Assembly: GCA_002420305.1 (NCBI GenBank)
Contig: DIHT01000153.1
Span: 1-34,571 of the forward strand
Direction: 5' to 3'
DNA from: Akkermansiaceae bacterium UBA5689
GTDB taxonomy: Bacteria > Verrucomicrobiota > Verrucomicrobiia > Verrucomicrobiales > Akkermansiaceae
DNA length: 34,571 nt
Below the pieces are notes generated by a model. It saw only the letters and a program-made list of their open reading frames with translations. It ran no database searches and was not told the DNA's origin. Numbering within the stretch: position 1 is the stretch's first letter; every line of letters starts with the position of its first letter. Of the stretch, positions 22,126 through 29,733 are shown piece after piece. Both the position numbers and the translations under genes were made by a program.

Positions 22126-23643
22126 ATGCCAGAAGCACAGGATAAAGGGGCTGCAGGATCGAAGACCAAGAACGCGAGCCCGGGTAAAAACAAGAGCCGC
22201 CACGATTTCGTGGAGGGAGATCGCTATGCGCCGGCTCCTGAGAGCAGCGAGCACGTCGTGCTGAAAGAGAGCTATGACTTTTATATCGGTGGTGAGTGGT
22301 TGCGAGCACCCAAGCGAACCGAGACCCGGAATCCCGCAACAGGTGAAGTCCTTGCCGAGATAGGTGAAGCCGGCCCGGGAATGGTCAAGAAGGCGGTAGC
22401 TGCCGCGAGGAAGGCCTATGAGCAGACGTGGTCCACAATGCCGGGGCGTGAGCGCGGCAAATACCTCTTCCGTCTGGCCCGCCTTATTCAGGAGCGGTCC
22501 CGTGAATTCGCGGTGGTGGAGACTATGGATGGAGGTAAACCCATCAGGGAGAGTCGTGATATCGACCTGCCTCTGGTCGCTGCGCATTTCTTTTACTATG
22601 CGGGGTGGGCGGACAAACTTGATTACGCGTTTCCCGGTCGGACCGCTCAGCCCCTTGGTGTTATCGGGCAGATAATTCCGTGGAATTTCCCTCTTCTCAT
22701 GGCAGCGTGGAAGCTGGCGCCAGCACTTGCCTGTGGGAATACGGTTGTGCTCAAGCCGGCGGAGACGACCCCCCTGACGGCTCTTAAACTTGCTGAGCTG
22801 ATCGAGGAAGCGGGCTTCCCTCCGGGAGTTGTGAATGTCCTCACTGGAGGAGGAAAGACCGGGCGTCATCTTGTCCGCCATCCTGATATCGACAAAGTGG
22901 CGTTCACGGGATCAACCGAAGTGGGGAAAATGATCCAGAGGGATCTTGCGGGAACCGGGAGGCGCTACACGCTGGAGCTGGGTGGCAAGGCCGCAAATAT
23001 TATCTTTGATGATGCGCCGGTGAATCAGGCCGTGGAGGGTATCGTGAACGGCATTTTCTTCAACCAGGGTCACGTCTGCTGTGCGGGGTCGCGTCTGTTC
23101 GTGCAGGAAGGAATCGCGGATACAGTGGTTCGAAAGCTTAAGCGCAGGATGGACAATCTTGTCCTGGGTGACCCCCTCGATAAGAATACGGACGTGGGTG
23201 CGATCAATTCGCAGGAACAATTGGATCGAATCAAGGTATTGGTGGATTCCGGGAAAGAGGAGGGAGCAAAATGCTGGCAGAGTGGTCAGAAGCTTCCGCG
23301 CAAGGGGCTCTGGTTTAAGCCCACGATCTTCACGGAATGCGCCCAGAGTCACCAGATTGTCCAAAAGGAAATCTTTGGCCCCGTCCTTGCGATACAGACC
23401 TTCCGAACACCGGAGGAAGCCGTTGAAAAGGCCAACAATACACCGTATGGGCTGAGTGGTGGAGTCTGGACGGACAAGGGTTCGAAGATTTTCAAGATTA
23501 CGAGTCAGATTCGGGCTGGGGTCCTCTGGGCTAACACCTTTAACAAGTTCGATCCGGCTTCGCCCTTTGGGGGATATAAGGAAAGTGGGCTGGGCCGGGA
23601 GGGAGGCCTTCAAGGTCTGGCGCCATATCTGGATCTTCACTAG
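22126..23643 (+). CDS. Aldehyde dehydrogenase (catalytic part, ALDH16-like)
   Basis: A 505-residue NAD(P)-dependent aldehyde dehydrogenase with a complete active site. The cofactor region holds IIPWNFPLLMAAWKLAPA and LKPAE; the general base is Glu284 in LELGGK and the nucleophile is Cys318 in FFNQGHVCCAG (aligned to Cys302 of ALDH2). EIFGPVL and the C-terminal FGGYKESGLGREGG are also present. The first ~45 residues are a charged, Lys-rich extension. ATG 22126 is chosen over an earlier in-frame start that would overlap deoC deeply. It follows deoC by five bases and precedes a short ALDH-like gene by 38 bases. The order deoC - ALDH - ALDH points to oxidation of acetaldehyde from deoxyribose, though other aldehydes are possible. 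Confidence 0.93.
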   Translation: MPEAQDKGAAGSKTKNASPGKNKSRHDFVEGDRYAPAPESSEHVVLKESYDFYIGGEWLRAPKRTETRNPATGEVLAEIGEAGPGMVKKAVAAARKAYEQTWSTMPGRERGKYLFRLARLIQERSREFAVVETMDGGKPIRESRDIDLPLVAAHFFYYAGWADKLDYAFPGRTAQPLGVIGQIIPWNFPLLMAAWKLAPALACGNTVVLKPAETTPLTALKLAELIEEAGFPPGVVNVLTGGGKTGRHLVRHPDIDKVAFTGSTEVGKMIQRDLAGTGRRYTLELGGKAANIIFDDAPVNQAVEGIVNGIFFNQGHVCCAGSRLFVQEGIADTVVRKLKRRMDNLVLGDPLDKNTDVGAINSQEQLDRIKVLVDSGKEEGAKCWQSGQKLPRKGLWFKPTIFTECAQSHQIVQKEIFGPVLAIQTFRTPEEAVEKANNTPYGLSGGVWTDKGSKIFKITSQIRAGVLWANTFNKFDPASPFGGYKESGLGREGGLQGLAPYLDLH

Positions 23644-23681
23644 GTCCTGCAAAAGGAATTCATCACACAACACCTCGAATC

Positions 23682-24539
23682 ATGGCCGCGAAGAATCGAT
23701 TAGTAGTAAACAAGACCTACAAGCTCTATCTTGGAGGAAAGTTTCCGCGTAGCGAGTCGGGGCGCTACTATGAAGTCAAGGGGCGTAAAGGCGCTCTTTT
23801 GGCGAACGCCTCAAGAGCCAGTCGCAAGGATTTTCGCAATGCAGTGGTGGCCGCCCGCAAGGCATGGTCTGGGTGGAACGATACATCGGCCTATCTCCGG
23901 GGACAGATCTTGTATCGTATTGCAGAAATGCTGGAGGGGCGAACCGAGCAATTTGAGGAGGAGCTGCGGCTCCAGGGGTCTACCCCTTCTGCTGCGAGAA
24001 AGGAAGTCACCAAGGCCGTAGACCTTCTGGTTCATTACGCGGGATGGAGCGACAAGTATCAGTCCCTTTTCTCCAGCGTAAATCCGGTATCAACCCCGCA
24101 TTTTAACTTTTCGGTGCCAGAGCCCACCGGAATTGTTGCGGTGGCGGCTCCGGAGGCTCGCAGCCTGCTCGGACTGTGCTCGGCCATTGCGCCAATCCTG
24201 ACCGGAGGGAATACCAGTGTCGTTCTTGCATCACACTCAAAGCCTCTTTGTGCGATCACACTTGCGGAGGTCCTCAACAGTTCGGATGTTCCAGCTGGGG
24301 TGGTCAATATACTCACCGGGTTGCGGGATGAATTGCTGCCCCAGTTCGCGGAGCATATGGACGTGAACGCCCTCCTTCTATGCTCTGACGAGGAAGAGGA
24401 GGCCAAGATGGCAGGGAAGAAGGCGGCGGAGAACCTCAAGAGAGTGGTTTCTCATCCAGATAGTCCACTGGAAGAGGATCCTTATCACATTCTCGATTTC
24501 CAAGAGATCAAGACGACTTGGCACCCGGTTGGGGTGTAA
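23682..24539 (+). CDS. Short ALDH-like protein lacking the catalytic domain
   Basis: A 285-residue relative of the preceding enzyme. YKLYLGGKFPRSE, then AVVAARKAWSGW, GNTSVVLAS and DVPAGVVNILTG align with the N-terminal, cofactor-binding half of ALDH. Neither the catalytic Glu motif (ELGGK) nor the Cys motif (GQxC) is present: the chain passes from the Rossmann part (DVNALLLCSD) to an acidic stretch and ends ILDFQEIKTTWHPVGV. The ending looks like a proper family terminus, not a random truncation, and no remnant of the catalytic half follows in any frame. I infer a pseudo-ALDH subunit corresponding to the second, non-catalytic domain of ALDH16, partnered with the 505-residue enzyme. A decayed gene is the alternative, but the frame is intact. 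Confidence 0.85.
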   Translation: MAAKNRLVVNKTYKLYLGGKFPRSESGRYYEVKGRKGALLANASRASRKDFRNAVVAARKAWSGWNDTSAYLRGQILYRIAEMLEGRTEQFEEELRLQGSTPSAARKEVTKAVDLLVHYAGWSDKYQSLFSSVNPVSTPHFNFSVPEPTGIVAVAAPEARSLLGLCSAIAPILTGGNTSVVLASHSKPLCAITLAEVLNSSDVPAGVVNILTGLRDELLPQFAEHMDVNALLLCSDEEEEAKMAGKKAAENLKRVVSHPDSPLEEDPYHILDFQEIKTTWHPVGV

Positions 24540-24654
24540 GGACGGTGGGAGAATAAGGGGTTCCCATGGAGGGGAAGATTGGCCTCGTGCTCTGGTGATT
24601 GCGGGAGTGCTTCGGCTCTATTGCCGTTGGATGGAGAGGCGTTCATTGGGTAAA

Positions 24655-24709
24655 AACTTTGTACAAGTTAAGCAACAACCCCCAGTCCCTTAGCTTTCGA
24701 GAGCTCTCG
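24655..24709. promoter_or_regulatory. Palindromes upstream of moxR
   Basis: CGAGAGCTCTCG at 24698-24709 is a perfect 12-base palindrome about 50 bases before the MoxR start. AACTTT-GTACAAGTT at 24655-24669 is a second, slightly imperfect one. They lie in the 219-base gap after the ALDH-like gene and are the likely control region of the large downstream operon. No clear -35/-10 pair or terminator was found here. Confidence 0.4.
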
Positions 24710-24758
24710 CGAAATTCCTCTTGAGAAAATCGGGTTTGGAGGGCCGTATAAGCTTTAT

Positions 24759-25766
24759 ATGAGCATGGATGAAAAAGAGGCCGTCGAGAAGCTCCATAAG
24801 GTTTATGGCCAGATGAAGGAGGAGCTGGCGCAGGTTATCGTAGGACAAGAGCAGGTTGTTGAGCAGGTCCTGATGGCAATTTTTTGCCGGGGTCATGCTC
24901 TTCTCGTCGGGGTTCCGGGCCTCGCCAAAACTCTTCTTGTCTCAACGGTAGCCAAGGCGCTGGACCTCAGCTTTAAGAGGATTCAATTCACTCCTGACCT
25001 GATGCCGGCCGACATTACGGGAACAGATGTCCTCGAGGTGGATCAAGAGACGGGAAGGCGGAGCTTCCGCTTTTTGGAAGGGCCGATCTTCGCGAACATG
25101 ATCCTGGCAGATGAAATCAACCGGACTCCGCCGAAGACTCAGGCGGCCTTGCTGGAAGCCATGCAGGAGCATCATGTCACCGTGGGTGAAAAGACCTGTC
25201 ACCTCCCCGATCCTTTCTTTGTGCTGGCAACCCAGAACCCTATTGAGCAGGAAGGAACTTATCCGCTTCCCGAGGCACAGCTGGATCGTTTCCTGTTCAA
25301 TATCGTGGTGGACTATCCAGACGATAAGGAGGAGCGGGAAATTATCCGGAGGGTGACCAGTCCTGGCGAGGGTGAGGTCAATGCCCTTATGACGGCGGAA
25401 GAAATTCTCAAGCTTCAGGATATTGTGAAGCGAGTACCAGTTGGGGATCATGTGATTGATTTTGCAGCTGATATTGCGAGGGCGACGCGGCCAAACTCCG
25501 GGGAAGCTCCAGAGTTCGTCAAAGACATGGTAGGCTGGGGGGCCGGCCCTCGAGCTGGGATTGCCCTGATCGCAGCGGCGAAGGCTCATGCGGTCCTACG
25601 CGGTCGCTTCCACGCCACCACCGGGGATGTCGCTGCGGTGGCTCCCCCAGTGTTGAGGCATCGGGTCTTGACGACCTTTAATGCTGAGGCCTCAGGCGTC
25701 ACGAGTGACAGTATCGTCGAAATGCTCCTAGAGCACCTGCAGCCCAAGGAAGAGATCAAGATCTAG
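24759..25766 (+). CDS. MoxR-type AAA+ ATPase
   Basis: A 335-residue MoxR AAA+ ATPase, a chaperone-like family usually encoded beside von Willebrand A proteins. Walker A is GVPGLAKT at 51-58 and Walker B is MILADEINR with Asp118 and Glu119. FTPDLMPADITGTDVL, ATQNPIEQEGTYPLPEAQLDRF and the C-terminal lid with RATRP complete the family pattern. Start may be ATG 24759 or ATG 24765. It is the first gene of a same-strand series (DUF58, BatA-like, VWA, DUF4175-like) with gaps of 62, 80, -4 and 72 bases, so it probably remodels or activates these membrane-associated VWA proteins. Related systems act in metal insertion or stress tolerance; the target here is unknown. Confidence 0.96.
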   Translation: MSMDEKEAVEKLHKVYGQMKEELAQVIVGQEQVVEQVLMAIFCRGHALLVGVPGLAKTLLVSTVAKALDLSFKRIQFTPDLMPADITGTDVLEVDQETGRRSFRFLEGPIFANMILADEINRTPPKTQAALLEAMQEHHVTVGEKTCHLPDPFFVLATQNPIEQEGTYPLPEAQLDRFLFNIVVDYPDDKEEREIIRRVTSPGEGEVNALMTAEEILKLQDIVKRVPVGDHVIDFAADIARATRPNSGEAPEFVKDMVGWGAGPRAGIALIAAAKAHAVLRGRFHATTGDVAAVAPPVLRHRVLTTFNAEASGVTSDSIVEMLLEHLQPKEEIKI

Positions 25767-25828
25767 TTCATCGTTTGTGCTCGCAGTAATATGATCAAAT
25801 TGGCTTAGAGGCGTCCAGACTCCTGCAC

Positions 25829-26767
25829 ATGTCTTCAATCGAAGTTCCTGAATCCATGAAGCTCCTCCCGGAGGAGACGATGGGGATTATGCGAAGGCTG
25901 GAGTGGCTGGCGCGCAAACGCATGCAGGGAACCCTGACGGGGAAGCATACCAGTCCGGACAAGGGCTTTTCGGTCGAGTTTGCCGAACACCGGGAATATA
26001 CCCCGGGAGACGACCCGCGGAATCTGGACTGGCGGGTGATGGCGAAGAGTGACCGTAATGTCATCAAGCAATATATAGAGGAGACTAATCTGCGCGTTAC
26101 AATCGCGGTGGATGTTTCCGGGTCGATGGCCTTTGAGGGAGACGAAGCTGCGGAGGTGGACGGGAAGGCCATGTCCAAATTTGCCTGTGCTCGCTATCTC
26201 GCCGCGGCGCTGAGCTACCTTTTTATCAAGCAGGGAGATGCTGCTGGGTTGGTGACCTTTGATTCGCAGGTGCGGTCCTACCTGCGTGCCGGCAGCCGGC
26301 CCAGCCACCTGCGTCGTATTGTGGAAACGCTGCATCAATCAGAGCCCGGGGAAGATACCAAAGTAGGTAATGTCCTTCATGAGGTGGCTGAGCGGATCCA
26401 CAAACGTGGATTGGTTATTCTTATCAGTGATTTCTTTGATGATCCGCAGGATATCATAGAGTCTCTCCACCACTTTGACTTCAGACAGCACGAACTCGTG
26501 CTCTTGCACGTGTTGGCAGATGAGGAGCTGACCTTTCCCTTCAAGAACTTCCAGAGATTCCGGGATCTCGAAGGGGTAGAGTCGATGCTTCGAATCGATC
26601 CGCAGGCCGTTCGGGCCGCCTATCTCGAGAAAGTGCGGACCTTTATCAAGTCCATGGAAACAGCCAGTGGCAAGTTGCAGGCGGACTACGTGCCCGTGAA
26701 TACCAAGACGCCCTTGCGGGACAGTCTGCTGCGCTACCTTGGCCGGAGAATGCACGCCAGACGGTAG
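25829..26767 (+). CDS. DUF58 / VWA-like protein
   Basis: A 312-residue DUF58 protein with a von Willebrand A-like fold. The DUF58 signature is EFAEHREYTPGDDPRNLDWRV (about 50-70), and the metal-ion-dependent adhesion site is DVSGS with Asp95, Ser97 and Ser99. No transmembrane helix or signal peptide is apparent, so it is probably cytoplasmic or membrane-peripheral and bound by MoxR. It follows the MoxR gene by 62 bases, and the two families are almost always adjacent. The C-terminal ~60 residues are basic and helical. Its exact job in these systems is not known. Confidence 0.94.
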   Translation: MSSIEVPESMKLLPEETMGIMRRLEWLARKRMQGTLTGKHTSPDKGFSVEFAEHREYTPGDDPRNLDWRVMAKSDRNVIKQYIEETNLRVTIAVDVSGSMAFEGDEAAEVDGKAMSKFACARYLAAALSYLFIKQGDAAGLVTFDSQVRSYLRAGSRPSHLRRIVETLHQSEPGEDTKVGNVLHEVAERIHKRGLVILISDFFDDPQDIIESLHHFDFRQHELVLLHVLADEELTFPFKNFQRFRDLEGVESMLRIDPQAVRAAYLEKVRTFIKSMETASGKLQADYVPVNTKTPLRDSLLRYLGRRMHARR

Positions 26768-26847
26768 ATTACCGAATGAAATATTTGTCCCAGCGTCCCA
26801 TGAATCCGTCAGAACAGTCAAAATCAACAGCTGACCAGTAGTCCAGA

Positions 26848-29733
26848 ATGCTCTTTCTCAATCCTTGGCTGCTCATCGGACTCGCAGGAGTTCTGGTGCC
26901 CATCATTCTGCATATGATGCGTCGGCAGTCGGCTAAGCCCTTGGATTGGGGAGCGATGCGCTTTCTCTTCGATACGGTAGCGATGCGGCGCCGTCGAATG
27001 GAATGGGAAGACATGCTGCTGATGGCGGCTCGCTGCCTTCTGATTGCGTTGCTGGCCCTGGCTCTCGCTCGCCCCTTCGTGCCGCCTGATTCGACGGTTC
27101 CATGGGTTTTCGTGCTGCCATTGGCTCTTCTTGGGGTAGGGGCTCTCGGAGCATCCTTCGTTCTGAGTAGGACAGCAAGTCGATGGCTCGTCAGAGGGCT
27201 CGCGTTCCTGCTCCTTTTCGCGGGGGTTGCACTGGTTCTTTTCGAGCGGCAACTCAATCTGGCCCGCTTTCAGAATACAGGGAGCCGGGATATCGCTCTT
27301 GTGATCGACGCCTCGAGCTCGATGGAGATTCCCGGGCCAGCAGGAAAAAAGTCCTTCGACCGGGCTATCGAGGAAGCGATTACTCTGGTGAAGGAAGCCC
27401 CCAGAGGCTCAGCATTCTCGGTCATTCTGGGAGGTCCTGCTCCAGACGCAGTGACCGGTGCGCCTCTGACTCACCGGGCGGATGTCATCAAGGTTCTTGA
27501 AGAGCTCCGCCCGGTAGGAGGCCCTTTTCGGGCGCATGATGCTTTGGGGGTCAGTCTGCTTAATCTCGAAAAAGGGTATCACCGAGCCAAGGAGATCGTT
27601 GTCTTCACGGACAGTCAGCGACTGGGTTGGCGCCTGGACAGCCCCTCTGCATGGACGAATCTCGGGGATGCCGTGAAAGGGCTGCCAAGTCCCCCTAAGC
27701 TCATGGTGCGGAGCTTTCCTCCGCCCGAGGCTCTACGGAATGTGGCGGTATCCGGCATCGATCTTTCAAGAGAGGTCGTTGGAACAGACAGGGAGGCTAC
27801 AATACGGATAACCGTCGAGAATACGGGGACCGAAGCGGTTACTCCCGAGCCTCTGCAAGTAACGGTAGGGGAGCAAGTTCTTGAGCCAGCAGCGATTGGG
27901 CAGTTGGCGCCCGGTCAGGAGGAAACCATTGAGATGCGACATCTTTTCAGGGAATCGGGTCCAACGGTGGTGAAGGCTGTGCTTGATGCCGGAGATGACC
28001 TTCCTCTGGATGACACCAGGGAGCGGGTTGTCACGGTGAAGCGCCGGTTACCGATCCTTCTTGTGGATGGAAATCCCAGTGGCGGATTTTTTGAGAGGGC
28101 AGCTGGTTTTACGGCTCTTGCACTCGCGCCATCACCTGAGTTGGTGGAGGGGAATCAGGCCTCTGATAATTACCTGATGGAGCCAATGGTTCTGCCAGCT
28201 CCAGAGATCACCACTCTGAAGGACCTGGAGAGGCACAAGGTGGTTGTTCTCGCGGATGTGGCCCGCCTTCCCAGAGCGGTGGCGGATCGGGTTGCCGCTT
28301 ACGTAGCCAACGGCGGAGGTCTACTGATTCTCGCGGGGCCTCGGATCGATGAAGTCTTTTACAATGGCTGGGATGGGCCCGGTGGGCCGGTGAGCCCCGT
28401 AGGTCTGGGTGCTCTCCGGGCTGACGCAGAGGGAATTCAGCCGGCTCCTTCAACTTTTGATCATGAAACGCTAGTGCTCTTCAAGGACGAGCGGAAAAGT
28501 GATCTGGGGAAGGCAAGCCTCTCCGGATTTCGGGCAGTGACTGAGCGCCGGGACGGGGGCTCGATAGCGGCTTCCTACTCCAATGGTGAGCCATTCCTTG
28601 CCGGGCGTAATTATGGGAAGGGAAGGGTTCTTCTTGCGACCTCAGGATTTGATGTTCGGACTGGAAATCTGACAACCAGACAATCCTTTGTGCCCTTGGT
28701 TCATGAGCTCGTGACATGGCTTGCCGGAGCTGGCGGGGTGGAATTGAATGTTGATGCAAACTGGCAGCCGGCTCTGGCGCTGCCGGGAGGTGGAGGCCTT
28801 AAGGGCACATACTTTCGAGCCATGGATGAGAGCCGTGGAATTGCCATCGAGAGGGTGGATCCAACTATCCAATTCGACTGGAAAGATCAGCAGCCCTACA
28901 AGGGGATGAATCGCGACCGATTCCAGATTCTCTGGGAGGGGCACCTCGTTCCGCCAGTCAGTGGAAATTATCGTTTCCGTATGGAGGTAGATGACAAGGC
29001 GACCTTGAAGATTGGCGGCCGCACGGTCATGAGAATGGTTTCGACGGGACAGCGGGAAAGTGGCGAGGTCAAGCTTGAGGCAGGAACGCCAGTTCCGATC
29101 TCACTTGCGTATCAGGAGGAGTATTCCTTCGCGAGTATGAAGCTGTTCTGGCAGGTCCCTGGTGGGGAGATGAAGATTATTCCTTCGCAAGCTCTTCTCC
29201 CGCTTACAGGTAATCGTGAGAAGGAGATTGTGGCTAGAAGTACGGCGGTCGATCCGCGAGGGCAAGAACGTAAGGTGAACGTCTCGGTAGGTCGTCGGGG
29301 ACGGCTTCTCGAGCTGGAGGGGGCCGCTATTCCGGGGTTGTATAAGGTGAATATCCCTGAGCAGCTGGGCGAGGAGCTCGAGGAGTTTGAGGGATCCAAG
29401 GTGCCATTGGTTGTACGGCGCGATGTGAGGGAGAGCCGACTCGATCCTCTGGAGGAAGTTGACAAGGCGTTAATTCGTAAAAGTATCGACCTCGTCGAGG
29501 CGCGGAATGTCACCGACCTGCTGGCGGTGCTCAGCGGAAAGGGTTTTGGAAAAGAGCTCTGGAAATTTCTCGCGGTAGCAGCGTTCTTCCTCCTGCTTCT
29601 GGAGGTGGCTCTTGCGCGCTGGATCTCAAAATCGCGTCGAAGTGCAGAGGATGTGAAGGTGGAATTTGAAGAGAAGTCCGGGCCTGATCCCGAAATACTG
29701 GAGAGAATGAAAGGAGTCAGGAAGGCGGAATGA
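26848..29733 (+). CDS. BatA-like membrane protein with VWA and PA14 domains
   Basis: A 961-residue inner-membrane protein. The start is the BatA-type N-terminus (LNPWLLIGLAGVLVPIILHMM, then KPLDWGAMRFL), with helices at about 5-24, 57-76, 85-105 and 115-132. A VWA domain follows with the DASSS metal site at Asp154, Ser156 and Ser158. Residues ~340-420 look like a CARDB-like beta-domain, and ~430-645 carry a glutamine-amidotransferase-like segment (NGGGLLILAGP) without an obvious catalytic triad. Residues ~650-786 read as a PA14 domain (LKGTYFRAM ... FQILWEGHLVPPVSGNYRFRMEVDD ... SLAYQEEY ... KLFWQVPGG), a carbohydrate-binding type fold. A helix at ~893-915 and a charged cytoplasmic tail end the protein. 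Its stop overlaps the next start (ATGA). Confidence 0.85.
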   Translation: MLFLNPWLLIGLAGVLVPIILHMMRRQSAKPLDWGAMRFLFDTVAMRRRRMEWEDMLLMAARCLLIALLALALARPFVPPDSTVPWVFVLPLALLGVGALGASFVLSRTASRWLVRGLAFLLLFAGVALVLFERQLNLARFQNTGSRDIALVIDASSSMEIPGPAGKKSFDRAIEEAITLVKEAPRGSAFSVILGGPAPDAVTGAPLTHRADVIKVLEELRPVGGPFRAHDALGVSLLNLEKGYHRAKEIVVFTDSQRLGWRLDSPSAWTNLGDAVKGLPSPPKLMVRSFPPPEALRNVAVSGIDLSREVVGTDREATIRITVENTGTEAVTPEPLQVTVGEQVLEPAAIGQLAPGQEETIEMRHLFRESGPTVVKAVLDAGDDLPLDDTRERVVTVKRRLPILLVDGNPSGGFFERAAGFTALALAPSPELVEGNQASDNYLMEPMVLPAPEITTLKDLERHKVVVLADVARLPRAVADRVAAYVANGGGLLILAGPRIDEVFYNGWDGPGGPVSPVGLGALRADAEGIQPAPSTFDHETLVLFKDERKSDLGKASLSGFRAVTERRDGGSIAASYSNGEPFLAGRNYGKGRVLLATSGFDVRTGNLTTRQSFVPLVHELVTWLAGAGGVELNVDANWQPALALPGGGGLKGTYFRAMDESRGIAIERVDPTIQFDWKDQQPYKGMNRDRFQILWEGHLVPPVSGNYRFRMEVDDKATLKIGGRTVMRMVSTGQRESGEVKLEAGTPVPISLAYQEEYSFASMKLFWQVPGGEMKIIPSQALLPLTGNREKEIVARSTAVDPRGQERKVNVSVGRRGRLLELEGAAIPGLYKVNIPEQLGEELEEFEGSKVPLVVRRDVRESRLDPLEEVDKALIRKSIDLVEARNVTDLLAVLSGKGFGKELWKFLAVAAFFLLLLEVALARWISKSRRSAEDVKVEFEEKSGPDPEILERMKGVRKAE

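Noticed and set aside
23682..24539. Short ALDH as a frameshifted pseudogene
   Set aside because: The frame is intact, ends with a family-like C-terminus, and no trace of the catalytic half was found after 24539. A functional pseudo-enzyme fits better.
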